Source: an uncultured Clostridia bacterium (GTDB lineage: Bacteria > Bacillota > Clostridia > Oscillospirales > Ruminococcaceae). Taken from it: a DNA stretch of 15,239 bases. The position numbers and the translations under genes were made by a program. The stretch lies in assembly GCA_946533615.1 (NCBI GenBank), contig CAMNBY010000323.1:1-15239 (forward strand). The letters are read 5' to 3'. Shown piece after piece: positions 1 to 6,688 of the stretch. The notes under the pieces are model-generated. The model searched no databases. It was not told the DNA's origin and was given only the letters and a program-made list of their open reading frames with translations. Each line of letters begins with the position of its first letter. Position 1 is the first letter of the stretch.

Positions 1-3
1 CTC

Positions 4-164
4 TTTCAAAACGCTCCCCCGGAGCGTTTTGAAATTCACCCCAGTGCGGAGCGCCCGTTGGGAGGGGGTTTCGCCGACTGCGGTCGGCGACCAAAGGCGC
101 TGCCTTTGGAATCCGCAAGCCCTTTGAAAAGGGCTTGAGCCTAAACTTTATCGCGCTTCGCGAT
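4..164. repeat. Cluster of five consecutive hairpins in the left spacer
   Basis: Five near-perfect inverted repeats lie almost end to end. They are 4-17/21-34 (14-bp stem, loop CCC), 72-78/83-89 (7 bp), 91-98/102-109 (8 bp), 116-124/129-137 (9 bp, loop TGAA) and 150-155/159-164 (6 bp). No ORF with a ribosome binding site covers this stretch. The first hairpin could be the end of a transcript entering from outside the window, but no clear U-run follows it on either strand. The others look like a compound intergenic repeat; the stems are directly visible, any function is unknown. Confidence 0.7.
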
Positions 165-182
165 GTGGGAGTAAAGCTTTGT

Positions 183-242
183 TCGGGCGTTTGCCTCTTA
201 CGCTATCCGTGCTCGGGCGTTTTCCTCTTTCTCTATCCTGCT
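183..242. repeat. Imperfect 30-bp tandem repeat, two copies
   Basis: Two adjacent 30-bp units (183-212 and 213-242) both begin TCGGGCGTTT and share the CCTCTT and CTATCC words, differing at about six positions. They sit between the hairpin cluster and a copy of the TCGCGAGGG repeat family, extending the non-coding spacer in front of the glycan operon. Confidence 0.55.
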
Positions 243-358
243 GACCCCCACCGTATCGCGAGGGAGCCCCGGCACATTTCGCTGTTGTGAACGAGCTTGC
301 GAGTGCTCTCGCGACCTGCGCACCCGCGCCCGGGTCGAGCTTGCGAGTGATCTCGCGG
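241..358. repeat. Dispersed TCGCGAGGG-family repeat, copy A
   Basis: This copy shares its first 25 bases (241-265) exactly with 12466-12490. It shares 23 bases (256-278) exactly with 4640-4662, and a 21-base GC-rich block (317-337) exactly with 4701-4721 and 4745-4765. Between the shared blocks are small hairpins with GCGAG/CTCGC stems (for example 298-312 and 343-356). It lies upstream of the -35 element at 376, so it is not in the mRNA started there. Dispersed intergenic repeat of unknown function. Confidence 0.75.
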
Positions 359-375
359 ACTAAAAAGAAAAAAAG

Positions 376-404
376 TTGACAAAAAATGTGGGGTGTGGTA
401 TATT
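376..404 (+). promoter_or_regulatory. Sigma-A promoter of the GH95-GH26 operon
   Basis: TTGACA (376-381) and TATATT (399-404) are separated by exactly 17 bp, an almost perfect housekeeping promoter. Transcription should begin near 411, leaving a leader of roughly 20-30 nt. Because the ATG at 386 lies inside the promoter spacer, that in-frame codon cannot start the GH95 protein on this transcript. Confidence 0.85.
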
Positions 405-433
405 TAATTTATCTATACTATTTGAGAAGAGGG

Positions 434-2746
434 ATGAGTGTGAACGACCGCGAAAAGAGCTCTGTGCTTTGGTATAAGAACGCAGCCGAGGATTGGAACG
501 ACGCCTTGCCCGTCGGCAACGGCAGGATCGGCGCAATGATCTTCGGACAGCCACTGGGCGAGCGCATCTGCCTGAATGAGGATTCCGTCTGGTCGGGCGG
601 CCCGAGATACAGGGTAAATCCCTCTGCAAAAGAGAACCTCGGTAAGGTCAGAAAGCTGCTCTTTGAAGAGAAGATACCCGAGGCCGAGAAGATCGTCCTC
701 GATGCCTTCTGCGGAACACCCGTCAACGAGCGCCACTATATGCCGCTCTGCGACCTCGATGTCTGGCACTATAACGAACCCACCTGCGAGTACCACAGAC
801 GTTCCCTCGACCTGAACACCGCCGTTGCCGAGACGAGCTATTCCATCGGGGACTGCGAGTATAAAAGAGAGGTCTTTGCCTCCGAACCCGATCAGGTGCT
901 CGTAATACATATCACCGCCTCGAAGCCTGAGAGCATCACTGTAAGCCTCAAGCTGGACGGAAGGGACGACTACTTCGACGACAACTCCCCCGAAAACGAC
1001 AGCATACTCCTTTACGGCGGAGAGGGCGGCAGGGACGGCATCTCCTTTGCGGCCTACCTTAAAGTCAGCGCTCCCGACGGCTTGATACGCACCTACGGCA
1101 GCAGACTGTGCTGTGACGGCTGCTCCGAGCTCCTGATAACCCTCGGCGCACAGACAACCTTCCGCTGTGAGGATTATAAGGGACAGGCTCGCTCTGATGC
1201 CGAAAAGGCCGCAGCCAAGGGCTTCGATGCCTTGCTTGCCGATCATCTGAAAGATCATCAGGCGCTGTACCGGCGCTGTGAGATAGACCTTCCCGACAAC
1301 AGCGACGGCGCCGCAGACCTTCCGACGGACGAGCGCCTTGCAAGGATCGCCGAGGGCGGAAAAGACAACAAGCTGATAGAGATGTACTTCAATTTCGGGC
1401 GCTACCTGCTGATCGCCGCGAGCCGTGAGGGCACCCTGCCTGCTAATCTTCAGGGCATCTGGAACAAGGATATGTGGCCTGCGTGGGGCTGCCGCTTCAC
1501 CGTGAATATAAATACCGAGATGAACTACTGGGGCGCCGAGACCCTTAACCTCTCCGAGCTGCACACGCCGCTCTTCGACCATATCGAGAGAATGCGCCCG
1601 AGCGGCAGAAAAACAGCAAGGGAAATGTACGGCTGCCGCGGCTTCGTTTGTCACCATAATACCGATATTTGGGGCGACACGGCTCCGCAGGATCTGTGGA
1701 TGCCCGGAACGCAGTGGCCGATGGGCGCAGCCTGGCTTTGCCTGCATATCTTCGAGCACTACCGCTTCACTCAGGACAAGGCATTCCTCGACGAGAAGTT
1801 CGACACCCTCTGCGAGGCCGCCGAGTTCTTTGTGGATTTTCTGATACCCGACAAGCAGGGAAGGCTCGTGACCTGCCCCTCTGTTTCTCCCGAAAACACC
1901 TATATCACCGAGAGCGGCACCAAGGGCTCGCTCTGCATCGGCCCCTCGATGGACAGCCAGATAATACACGAGCTTTTCTCGGACGTCATCAAGGCCAGCG
2001 AGATACTTGGCAGAGGCCGCGAGCTTGCCGCAACGCTGAGCTGCATGAGAGACCGCCTGCCAAAGCCCGAGGTCGGCAAGTACGGCCAGATAATGGAATG
2101 GGCGATCGACTATGACGAGGCAGAGCCGGGTCACAGGCATATCTCCCAGCTCTTTGCGCTCTATCCCGGAGCGCAGATCACCGTTAGACACGAGCCCGAG
2201 CTTGCAAAGGCCGCAAGAGCCACCCTCGAGCGGCGCCTCAGCTACGGCGGAGGCCACACGGGCTGGTCGAGAGCGTGGATCATCAACCACTGGGCAAGAT
2301 TGCAGGAGGGCGACAAGACCTATGAAAACATCATCGCCCTGCTGGCACATTCCACAAGCAGAAATATGTTCGATATGCACCCACCCTTCCAGATCGACGG
2401 CAACTACGGCGGCTCGGCAGGCATTGCCGAAGCGCTGATACAGTCCCAGAGGGGCGAGCTCGTGCTGCTGCCTGCTCTGCCCTCGGAGTGGCAGGAGGGC
2501 TCGTTCCGCGGCCTGAGAGCAAGAGGCGGCTTCGAGGTCAGCTGCAGCTGGAAAAACGGAAGCCTGACAAAGGCAGCTGTCAAGAGCCTTGCGGGCTGTG
2601 AATGCCGGCTCGTGCTTGGCGCTGCTGCGGTCATTACCTGCGGAGGCAAGGAAGTCTCTGCGACTATAAAAGACGGTGCGCTGTGCTTTGAAACAAGAGC
2701 AGGCTCGGTGTACAACGTCACTGTTTCAAAGGATGATAGTAAATGA
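434..2746 (+). CDS. GH95 family alpha-L-fucosidase / alpha-L-galactosidase
   Basis: Glycoside hydrolase of family 95, about 770 aa. It removes terminal alpha-L-fucose, or in some members alpha-L-galactose, from plant or host glycans. The N-terminal beta-sandwich opens with the family signature ALPVGNGRIGAM, followed by an alpha/alpha-barrel. Numbering from 434, the active-site segment TVNINTEMNYW carries N358 and N360; SVSPEN contains the probable acid E487; HTGWSRAW follows; FQIDGNYGG contains D655. No signal peptide is seen, so it is probably cytoplasmic and acts on imported oligosaccharides. The frame is open from 386, but that ATG lies in the promoter. ATG 434 directly abuts the GAGG at 429-432, while GTG 440 has ideal spacing, so the true start may be 440. 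The stop overlaps the GH26 start (ATGA), implying coupling. Family is certain; fucose versus galactose is open. Confidence 0.92.
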   Translation: MSVNDREKSSVLWYKNAAEDWNDALPVGNGRIGAMIFGQPLGERICLNEDSVWSGGPRYRVNPSAKENLGKVRKLLFEEKIPEAEKIVLDAFCGTPVNERHYMPLCDLDVWHYNEPTCEYHRRSLDLNTAVAETSYSIGDCEYKREVFASEPDQVLVIHITASKPESITVSLKLDGRDDYFDDNSPENDSILLYGGEGGRDGISFAAYLKVSAPDGLIRTYGSRLCCDGCSELLITLGAQTTFRCEDYKGQARSDAEKAAAKGFDALLADHLKDHQALYRRCEIDLPDNSDGAADLPTDERLARIAEGGKDNKLIEMYFNFGRYLLIAASREGTLPANLQGIWNKDMWPAWGCRFTVNINTEMNYWGAETLNLSELHTPLFDHIERMRPSGRKTAREMYGCRGFVCHHNTDIWGDTAPQDLWMPGTQWPMGAAWLCLHIFEHYRFTQDKAFLDEKFDTLCEAAEFFVDFLIPDKQGRLVTCPSVSPENTYITESGTKGSLCIGPSMDSQIIHELFSDVIKASEILGRGRELAATLSCMRDRLPKPEVGKYGQIMEWAIDYDEAEPGHRHISQLFALYPGAQITVRHEPELAKAARATLERRLSYGGGHTGWSRAWIINHWARLQEGDKTYENIIALLAHSTSRNMFDMHPPFQIDGNYGGSAGIAEALIQSQRGELVLLPALPSEWQEGSFRGLRARGGFEVSCSWKNGSLTKAAVKSLAGCECRLVLGAAAVITCGGKEVSATIKDGALCFETRAGSVYNVTVSKDDSK

Positions 2747-4476
2747 GAACAAACGCAATGAAACGGCTGCTCTGCGGAGCGGCAGCACTGGTCTGCCTTT
2801 CCTCCTGCGGCAGCAAGATCGGCAAGGTGTCAAAGATACCCGACTCCGTCCCCGTGAGCGGCACGACCCAGACCACCGCCCCCGAAAAGGAGCCCGACGA
2901 AGATCAGCCCGAGATAACGTCCGTCGAGGAGAAGAAGGTGGAGCCCGAGGCTGTGGCCTATAAGGAATTCTCAAAGACCGTTCAGGCCGAGAGCGGAGAG
3001 CTGTCGGGAAACGCAAAAAAAGCCGACAAGCGCGAGGGCTTTGACGGCAAGGGCTATGTTACGGGGCTGGACGAGGACTCTTCCTGCGCCGTGACCTTCG
3101 ACCTGCCCGAGAGCCAGTATTATAACATCACCGTCACCGCCGCCGCCGACAAAAAGGCCAAGGGCGTGCTCTCGGCAGCAGACAGGAGCGTGGGAGAATT
3201 CACCGTTCCGGCCGAAGACGGCTTCAGCCTGATGACCTTCTACAACGTGTATCTTGAAAAGGGCAAGGCCGAGATACTTATAACCTCTGTATCAAAGACC
3301 TTTGACGCCGACAGCATAACCGTCGAGGCCAGCACCGAGATCAGGGATCTTTCGATCAAGGCGCCCGAGGGCAAGCTGATAAACAAGAACGCTTCCGCCG
3401 AGGCGAGAGCACTGTATAAGTACATCTGCGGCAGCTACGGCACTCAGATAATCACGGGACAGCACGACACCTGCGGCACCCTCACCGAGACCCGCAGGGT
3501 CTACGAGCTTACGGGACGTGCGCCCGCGATACGAGGCGGCGACCTGATGCCCTTCACTCAGGACATGATAATCGGCGAGAACGAGATCGAATACGCCAAG
3601 GAGTGGGCGGAAAACGGCGGCCTTATCAGCTATATGTGGAACTGGACAGAGCCCGTCGGAGAGGGCGGCAGCATGAGCTGCTACGCCGACAACACCGACT
3701 TTGACATAAAGGCTGCGGTCACTGAGGAGGACATCGCGCTGCTGTCTCCCGAGGAGATAGACAAGCTGCTCGAGGACGGAAAGATCTCGGAGGAATGCGC
3801 GGCCATCGTCCGCGACATCGACAAGGTGTCGGAGAAGCTTGGGGAGCTGAACAAGGCAAATATCCCCGTGCTGTGGAGACCGCTTCACGAAGCCTCGAAC
3901 GGCTATTACTGGTGGGGAAAGAACAAGGCGGCCTACAAGTGGCTCTGGCAGCTGCTCTACACCCGTCAGACCGAGTACCACAAGCTTGATAACCTGATAT
4001 GGGTGTGGTCGGCGCAGAGCGCTGACTGGTACGTCGGCGACGAGCTTTGCGACATTGTTTCCTGTGATATTTACGACAGCGGCAACACCTCGGGACAGGT
4101 AGATCAGCTGATAAAGCTTATGAGGATAACCGAGAAAAAGCCGGCAGTCATCAGCGAGTGCGGCAATCTTCCGTCTGTTTCCCGTGCGGCAGGAGAGAAG
4201 GCTGTCTGGGGCTACATAATGCAGTGGGGCGGAAGCTATCTGCTGAACGAAGACGGCAGCCTGAACGAAGAGAACACGCCGCTTGATGCGCTGATAGAGT
4301 TTTACAACAACGATCTGACCGTTACACGCGACGAGCTCCCCGACCTTGGCTCGATAGCCGAGGAACTGAGGCAGAAGGACAAAGAGGCAGCGGAGAAGTC
4401 CGCCGAGGAAGAGAAGAAAGAGAAAGACAGCAGCAAGGACGAAAAGGACAAAGAAAAAGAAAAGGAAAAAGAATAA
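2743..4476 (+). CDS. Surface lipoprotein with CBM35-like module and GH26 beta-mannanase domain
   Basis: A 577-aa secreted, lipid-anchored glycanase. A basic start and hydrophobic stretch end in the lipobox LSSC (Cys22). A charged, Thr/Pro-rich linker runs to about residue 75. Residues about 80-197 resemble a CBM35-type module (QAESGEL, then GKGYVTG). The catalytic GH26 domain spans about 213-535, with the acid/base Glu383 in WRPLHEA and the nucleophile Glu472 in ISECG, both intact. GH26 enzymes mostly cut beta-1,4-mannan; other beta-glycans are possible. The last 35 or so residues are almost only Lys, Glu, Asp and Ser, an unusual polyampholyte tail. ATG 2743 is chosen because AAAGGA lies 9 nt upstream and it overlaps the GH95 stop; ATG 2758 would also keep the signal peptide. 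It probably works outside the cell while GH95 works inside. Confidence 0.9.
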   Translation: MRTNAMKRLLCGAAALVCLSSCGSKIGKVSKIPDSVPVSGTTQTTAPEKEPDEDQPEITSVEEKKVEPEAVAYKEFSKTVQAESGELSGNAKKADKREGFDGKGYVTGLDEDSSCAVTFDLPESQYYNITVTAAADKKAKGVLSAADRSVGEFTVPAEDGFSLMTFYNVYLEKGKAEILITSVSKTFDADSITVEASTEIRDLSIKAPEGKLINKNASAEARALYKYICGSYGTQIITGQHDTCGTLTETRRVYELTGRAPAIRGGDLMPFTQDMIIGENEIEYAKEWAENGGLISYMWNWTEPVGEGGSMSCYADNTDFDIKAAVTEEDIALLSPEEIDKLLEDGKISEECAAIVRDIDKVSEKLGELNKANIPVLWRPLHEASNGYYWWGKNKAAYKWLWQLLYTRQTEYHKLDNLIWVWSAQSADWYVGDELCDIVSCDIYDSGNTSGQVDQLIKLMRITEKKPAVISECGNLPSVSRAAGEKAVWGYIMQWGGSYLLNEDGSLNEENTPLDALIEFYNNDLTVTRDELPDLGSIAEELRQKDKEAAEKSAEEEKKEKDSSKDEKDKEKEKEKE

Positions 4477-4498
4477 GGCGGCATACGCCGCGCAAGGG

Positions 4499-4532
4499 TG
4501 CTTTCCCCGGGAGGGGGAAGCATTCTTTTTTT
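4499..4532 (+). terminator. Rho-independent terminator of the GH95-GH26 operon
   Basis: A 10-bp stem (4499-4508 with 4513-4522, one G-T pair) with loop GGGA is followed by a T-rich run at 4523-4532. It lies 22 nt after the GH26 stop codon and closes the operon. Confidence 0.85.
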
Positions 4533-4575
4533 GCCTTTTTGCCTCTGCGCGAGAATTTTTGTGCGGGGGCTTTTT

Positions 4576-4605
4576 TTGACATAATTCTCGGAAGGAAGAT
4601 AGTAA
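4576..4605 (+). promoter_or_regulatory. Possible promoter upstream of spoIIAA
   Basis: A consensus TTGACA (4576-4581) is followed 16-18 bp later by weak -10 candidates GATAGT (4598-4603) or TAGTAA (4600-4605). If used, the spoIIA mRNA would carry a leader of about 220 nt made mostly of the GC-rich repeat at 4640-4790. In Bacillus the spoIIA operon uses sigma-H and Spo0A; AGGA and GAAT words occur here but at the wrong spacing for sigma-H. Confidence 0.3.
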
Positions 4606-4639
4606 ACTGAATGAGGAGAAGGAAAAAGGACAGGCTGTC

Positions 4640-4790
4640 TCGCGAGGGAGCCCCGGCACATTAGCTGTTGTGAGGCGGCCTTGCCGCCGCTCACGCGGAT
4701 TGCGCACCCGCGCCCGGGTCGGCTTTGCCGCCGATCACGCGATCTGCGCACCCGCGCCCGGGTCGGCTTCGCCGCCGATCACGCGGCTTG
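4640..4790. repeat. Dispersed TCGCGAGGG-family repeat, copy B, with 44-bp tandem units
   Basis: The first 23 bases match copy A exactly. The rest consists of a partial unit (about 4675-4700) and two nearly identical 44-bp units (4701-4744 and 4745-4788), each holding a GC-rich block followed by a CGGC-TTT-GCCG or CGGC-TTC-GCCG hairpin. It fills the spacer between the GH26 terminator and the spoIIAA ribosome binding site. Conserved spacers of this kind are not a CRISPR pattern. Confidence 0.75.
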
Positions 4791-4836
4791 CGTGGTACAC
4801 GCTGTGTACTCGTGAATTAAAAAAGGAGATTATATT

Positions 4837-5169
4837 ATGGTTGATATTGTTTATTCGCCGGAAAGATCAGAGGTAAGGGCGGAGGTGTCGGGAGAGCTCG
4901 ATCATTGCAGAGCCGCCGACCTGCGCGCCGCTATCGACCTCGAAATAATGAAGCGAGTGCCCCGAACCCTCGTCCTCGACCTCTCTCAGCTCGCGTTTAT
5001 GGACAGCTCGGGCATCGGACTGATAATCGGAAGATACAAGCTGATGAGCGAGCTCGGCGGAAGAGTCGTAGTCGAGGGCGCATCTCCTGCTACCGCCAAA
5101 TTGCTCAGGCTGGCAGGGATATTCCGCATCTGCACGGTGCATAGCTTCGAGGAGGGACTTAAAGTATGA
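4837..5169 (+). CDS. spoIIAA: Anti-sigma-F factor antagonist SpoIIAA (STAS domain)
   Basis: A single STAS-domain protein of 110 aa, the family's usual length. The signature MDSSGIGLIIGRY places the phosphorylatable serine at residue 58, the same number as in Bacillus subtilis SpoIIAA. Unphosphorylated SpoIIAA binds SpoIIAB and frees sigma-F in the forespore; SpoIIAB inactivates it by phosphorylating that serine. A strong ribosome binding site (AAGGAG, 4823-4828) lies 8 nt before the ATG. It is first of three overlapping genes and its stop overlaps the spoIIAB ATG. The identity rests on the motif and on the complete AA-AB-sigma gene order. Confidence 0.95.
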   Translation: MVDIVYSPERSEVRAEVSGELDHCRAADLRAAIDLEIMKRVPRTLVLDLSQLAFMDSSGIGLIIGRYKLMSELGGRVVVEGASPATAKLLRLAGIFRICTVHSFEEGLKV

Positions 5170-5618
5170 GAACAAGGATACACCCGAAAAATGAAATGAC
5201 CCTGCGCTTCCCGAGCCTCGCCGAAAACGAGCGCTTCGCAAGGATAGCGCTTTCGGGCTTCGTCTCGGCGCTTGACCCGACTATCGACGAGCTGACAGAG
5301 CTTAAAACCGCCGTCTCCGAGGCCGTGACAAACTGCATCGTCCACGCCTACCGCGACACCGTCGGCGAGGTGACTATGACCGTCAGGCTGCTCGAGGGCG
5401 GCCGCGTCTACATAAGGATAAGCGACAAGGGCTGCGGCATAGAGGACGTCGGACAAGCCCGCGAGCCGCTCTTCACCACCGCCCCCGACGAGGAACGCGC
5501 AGGCCTCGGCTTTGCAATAATGGAAAGCTTTACCGACAGCCTCAGAGTCACCAGCCGCAGGGGACGGGGCACGACAGTCACCATGCAGCGTACCCTCACG
5601 ACCAGGACACGCCCGTGA
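5166..5618 (+). CDS. spoIIAB: Anti-sigma-F factor and serine kinase SpoIIAB
   Basis: GHKL-fold serine kinase of 150 aa that binds sigma-F and phosphorylates SpoIIAA. The N box SEAVTNCIVHAY contains Glu52 and Asn56 for magnesium and catalysis; DKGCGI (87-92) and RAGLGFAIM (111-119) are the ATP-binding G boxes. The N-terminal part (NERFARIALSGF, then LDPTIDELTELKTAV) matches the dimer and sigma-binding face of Bacillus SpoIIAB. The ATG overlaps the spoIIAA stop (ATGA, 5166-5169) and the stop overlaps the sigF GTG, so stoichiometry is probably set by translational coupling. All key residues are present, so it should be functional. Confidence 0.95.
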   Translation: MRTRIHPKNEMTLRFPSLAENERFARIALSGFVSALDPTIDELTELKTAVSEAVTNCIVHAYRDTVGEVTMTVRLLEGGRVYIRISDKGCGIEDVGQAREPLFTTAPDEERAGLGFAIMESFTDSLRVTSRRGRGTTVTMQRTLTTRTRP

Positions 5619-6277
5619 CACAGACCGACCGCCGCAGGCTCTCGGAGGAAAACCTCGGGCTCGTCCACCTCTGCGCAAACCGCTTCCGCGGCAAAGGCAT
5701 CGAGTATGACGACCTATACGGCGCCGGCTGTATGGGGCTTGTAAAAGCAGCGCGAGCCTTCGACAGCAGCAGAGGCGTAAAGTTTTCCACCTACGCCGTC
5801 CCCGTTATACTCGGCGAGATCAAGCGCCTTTTCCGCGAGGGCGGAGCTGTCAAAGTCAGCCGCAGCCTGAAAGAGCTCTCCCTGAAGCTTGCCCGGCAAA
5901 GGGAAAGCTTTGCCCTGCAAAACGGCCGCGAACCCTCTGTCACAGAGCTTTGCGAGATCTGCGGCGAGAGCAGGGAGACCGTGACCGAGGCGCTTGCTGT
6001 CGCGGCGCCGCCCCTGAGTCTTACAGCAGGCGGAGAGGACGACGGCGCAGAGTTCGACATACCCGTTGAGGCGCCTGATATCGAGATCACCAACAAGCTC
6101 TCGCTGCGGCAGGCCTTGCAGGAGCTGGAGCCCGAAGAGCAAAGACTGATAATGCTGAGGTATTACCTTGGGCGCACACAGCAAAGAACAGCCGAGATCA
6201 TGGGAATGACGCAGGTGCAGGTCTCGCGAAAGGAAAAGAAGCTGCTTGAAAAGCTGCAAAGGCGGCTGGATCATTAG
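5615..6277 (+). CDS. sigF: RNA polymerase sporulation sigma factor, sigma-F type
   Basis: A sigma-70 family factor of 220 aa, somewhat shorter than Bacillus SigF. Region 2 spans about residues 12-80, with DLYGAGCMGLVKAARAFD and the -10 recognition segment GVKFSTYAVPVILGEIKR. Region 3 follows (about 85-135). Region 4 has the helix-turn-helix RTQQRTAEIMGMTQVQVSR (about 187-205), closely matching the SQVQVSRLEKK ending of SigF. Start is GTG 5615, overlapping the spoIIAB stop, with AGGA at 5602-5605. It directs early forespore transcription once released from SpoIIAB. Sigma-G is closely related, but the place behind spoIIAA-spoIIAB argues for sigma-F. No clear terminator follows. Confidence 0.92.
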   Translation: MTQTDRRRLSEENLGLVHLCANRFRGKGIEYDDLYGAGCMGLVKAARAFDSSRGVKFSTYAVPVILGEIKRLFREGGAVKVSRSLKELSLKLARQRESFALQNGREPSVTELCEICGESRETVTEALAVAAPPLSLTAGGEDDGAEFDIPVEAPDIEITNKLSLRQALQELEPEEQRLIMLRYYLGRTQQRTAEIMGMTQVQVSRKEKKLLEKLQRRLDH

Positions 6278-6435
6278 CCTGCAAATTTGCTGTGCTTCGC
6301 TCAGAGAATAGTGAAGAATGAAGAGTTATGGTGTCGCCTTCGGCGCTGATCCGGCCGGTCGGCCTTTCGGGTCGGGGGCTTTTGTCGGTGCGGAATAATT
6401 GTAACAAAAGAGCGTTTTGATCTTCCCCGCCCCCT
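6278..6435. other. Non-coding spacer after sigF with a word-repeat and hairpin module
   Basis: No gene is seen. At 6306-6345 short words (GAATAGTGAAGAATGAAGAG) lead into a GTGTCGCCTTCGGCG hairpin, the same layout as at 12278-12312 and 14892-14929. A further GGCCG/CGGCC palindrome lies around 6353-6364 but lacks a following T-run, so I do not call it a terminator. Confidence 0.45.
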
Positions 6436-6648
6436 GACGTTCCACTCGGAACAAGGCACCCCAACGGCAAGGACGCCGCCTCATTCACAAAGTGAAACTG
6501 CCTCCCCTCCGGGGAGGCCTCGCAAAGCTGTGCCAAGCGCTCGATTGAAAGCTGGTGGGGGAATTAAAAAACCGCCTCCCCTCCGGGGAGGCCTCGCAAA
6601 GCCCAGCCAAGCGCCCGATTGAAAGCTGGTAGGGGAATTAAAAAAAAT
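6436..6648 (-). repeat. Composite hairpin-module repeat, copy 1 (tail plus two tandem modules)
   Basis: Two 74-75 bp modules in tandem (6500-6573 and 6574-6648) differ at only about seven positions. Each starts with a perfect 8-bp hairpin GCCTCCCC-TCC-GGGGAGGC (6500-6518, 6574-6592) and ends in GGGGAATTAAAA. A tail (6436-6499) contains the words TTCCACTCGGAACAAG and GCCTCATTCACAA. Reverse-complement copies of the same composite lie at 12105-12230 and 14665-14877. No coding capacity: a non-autonomous dispersed element, possibly mobile in the past. Confidence 0.85.
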
Positions 6649-6688
6649 GCACAAGACAAATGGGATAAATTTGTGCAGGTTTTTTGTG

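Noticed and set aside
413..2380. A 655-codon open frame antisense to the GH95 gene
   Set aside because: GC-rich third-position codon use in the real gene keeps the opposite strand open; the product has no family motif, while the sense protein has complete GH95 signatures.
4590..4616. Sigma-H promoter for spoIIA
   Set aside because: AGGA and GAAT words occur but are only 12 bp apart, too close for sigma-H recognition.
3292..4707. A 471-codon open frame antisense to GH26
   Set aside because: Same shadow effect; it crosses the operon terminator and gives a composition-biased protein (Phe/Leu runs from the Lys/Glu tail).
4701..4788. CRISPR-like tandem repeats
   Set aside because: Two 44-bp units are contiguous and nearly identical throughout, with no unique spacers and no cas genes nearby.
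4670..4876. A 68-codon plus-strand ORF before spoIIAA
   Set aside because: It is a translation of the 44-bp repeat units and overlaps the spoIIAA start; no ribosome binding site.
6350..6400. Terminator of the sigF operon
   Set aside because: A palindrome is present but no T-run follows within terminator distance.
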